Below the pieces are notes generated by a model that worked only from the letters and a program-made list of their open reading frames with translations, was not told the origin of the DNA and did not search any database. Of a stretch of DNA of 5,778 bases, positions 5,393 through 5,778 are shown piece by piece. The position numbers and the translations under genes were made by a program. This DNA comes from an uncultured Pseudomonadota bacterium (GTDB taxonomy: Bacteria > Pseudomonadota > Alphaproteobacteria > Rs-D84). The stretch covers positions 1 to 5,778 of the forward strand of contig CALYRP010000053.1 in the NCBI GenBank assembly GCA_945483255.1. Reading direction: 5' to 3'. Every line of letters begins with the position of its first letter. Positions within the stretch are counted from its first letter, which is position 1.

Positions 5393-5415
5393 AAAAAACC
5401 GCCACTTGGGCGGTT
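5393..5415 (-). terminator. Terminator of the rRNA operon, after 5S
   Basis: On the minus strand AACCGCC pairs with GGCGGTT (5409-5415 with 5397-5403, 5-nt loop), followed by TTTTTT (5398-5393). It lies about 30 nt past the 5S 3' end and uses the same stem as the terminator at 243-268, differing only in the loop. Confidence 0.88.
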
Positions 5416-5438
5416 CAAAACGGTTTTTATATCGATCT

Positions 5439-5570
5439 GGATTTAATTCTGGCGACGACCTACTCTTCCGTGACTTAAGTCAAAGTACCATCGGCGATAC
5501 GGCTTTTCCCTGTCTGGTTCGGAATGGAACAGAGGGTTTCGTCCGCTCTATAATCACCAGAATTAAATCC
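5439..5570 (-). other. Extended terminal stem around 5S rRNA (14-bp inverted repeat)
   Basis: GGATTTAATTCTGG (5439-5452) is the perfect reverse complement of 5557-5570. The inner part is helix I of 5S; the outer part extends past the mature ends, so the precursor would carry a longer stem that could direct end processing by ribonucleases. Confidence 0.8.
5447..5562 (-). rRNA. rrf: 5S ribosomal RNA
   Basis: The minus strand reads TTCTGGTGATTATAGAG, then CATTCCGAACCAGACAG, CGCCGATGGTACTTTGACT and GAGTAGGTCGTCGCCAGAA. This is the complete 5S fold: helix I pairs the two ends, CCATTCCGAAC is the conserved loop region, and the GAGTAGGTCGTCGCCAG end is typical of alphaproteobacteria. The length of about 116 nt is normal. 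Exact mature ends are uncertain by a few bases because the terminal stem continues outward. It follows 23S on the same strand with no tRNA in between. Confidence 0.95.
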
Positions 5571-5579
5571 AGCGAACAT

Positions 5580-5607
5580 ATAATAATCTAAAAATTTCTA
5601 TTGTCAA
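5580..5607 (-). promoter_or_regulatory. Promoter-like sequence directly upstream of 5S rRNA
   Basis: In the 23S-5S spacer the minus strand has TTGACA (5602-5607, perfect -35), a 16-nt spacer and TATTAT (5580-5585, 5 of 6 to the -10). The start would fall near 5573, just before the 5S terminal stem that begins at 5570. It could give separate transcription of 5S and of the two small genes behind it. The spacer is AT-rich, so chance is possible. Confidence 0.5.
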
Positions 5608-5632
5608 GAATCTTTAACACTCTCTTCAAGCA

Positions 5633-5657
5633 TATCGTTTGAACAAATCAAACGATA
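5633..5657 (-). other. Hairpin in the 23S-5S spacer
   Basis: A perfect 10-bp stem (TATCGTTTGA 5633-5642 with TCAAACGATA 5648-5657) has a 5-nt loop and lies immediately after the 23S 3' end. It has no T tract on the minus strand, so it is not a simple terminator. A role in 23S 3' end processing or stability is likely but inferred. Confidence 0.6.
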
Positions 5658-5661
5658 AGAT

Positions 5662-5778
5662 AAAAAGTCAATGGTTCGATTAGTAATGGTAAGCTAAACC
5701 CCTCGCAGGGCTTACACCGCCATCCTATCAATGTCCTAGTCTAGAACTGAACTCATGGGGATATCTTATCTTGCGACC
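5662..5778 (-). rRNA. rrl: 23S ribosomal RNA, 3' end (partial)
   Basis: The minus strand from 5778 carries TATCCCCATGAG, then GACATTGATAGGATGG, GGTGTAAGCCCTGCGAGG and GTTTAGCTTACC-ATTACTAATCG. This aligns with the last domain of bacterial 23S (E. coli GTTGATAGGCCGG...GTGTAAGC...GAGCTAACCGGTACTAATG). The gene runs off the window edge. The mature 3' end is placed near the run GACTTTTT by analogy and may be a few bases off. Confidence 0.93.

Noticed and set aside
5563..5661. tRNA in the 23S-5S spacer
   Set aside because: The spacer is about 100 nt, AT-rich, and lacks a T-loop motif or cloverleaf; only a simple hairpin is present.

Overview
Organism: the + strand ends in the reverse complement of an rRNA operon tail. 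The 5S sequence, with GAGTAGGTCGTCGCCAG near its 3' end, and the 23S end GGTGTAAGC...TTACTAATCG read as alphaproteobacterial. The DNA is AT-rich outside a few GC-rich repeats. Secreted Cys-rich proteins of unknown function and short palindromic intergenic repeats fit an uncultured, low-GC, probably host-associated (gut-type) alphaproteobacterium. The lineage is an inference; no species is recognised.

Layout: 1-242 is non-coding and built of GC-rich hairpin repeats, including an exact 54-nt repeat present twice. 269-2524 (-) encodes a large secreted Cys-rich protein of unknown function with its own terminator. A 200-bp divergent region (2525-2724) holds two convincing promoters facing away from each other. 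2725-3279 (+) encodes a small outer-membrane lipid A deacylase-like (PagL-type) protein. 3280-3706 has no gene; it holds a structured non-coding element and further palindromic repeats. 3735-4307 (-) is a two-gene operon: a secreted six-Cys protein followed by a 61-aa protein. It diverges from 4432-4902 (+), a very short VIT1/CCC1-type metal transporter. That gene converges on two overlapping-style small membrane protein genes (4930-5368, -). These lie directly downstream of the rRNA operon terminator, the 5S gene and the 3' end of 23S (-).

How it fits together: the genes look like ordinary housekeeping or envelope genes rather than one pathway. Shared features are envelope location (four of seven proteins have a signal peptide or are outer-membrane or multi-pass proteins, two more have one TM segment) and a common terminator design: an A6-CCGCC / GGCGG-T hairpin occurs after nearly every transcription unit. 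The most notable points are the minimal VIT transporter with a possible leaderless promoter, a strong promoter-like sequence just upstream of 5S that could also feed the two small genes, the repeated C-x6-C motifs in the large protein, and the unexplained 3285-3505 element. I do not see a defence system, CRISPR, transposase or biosynthetic cluster.
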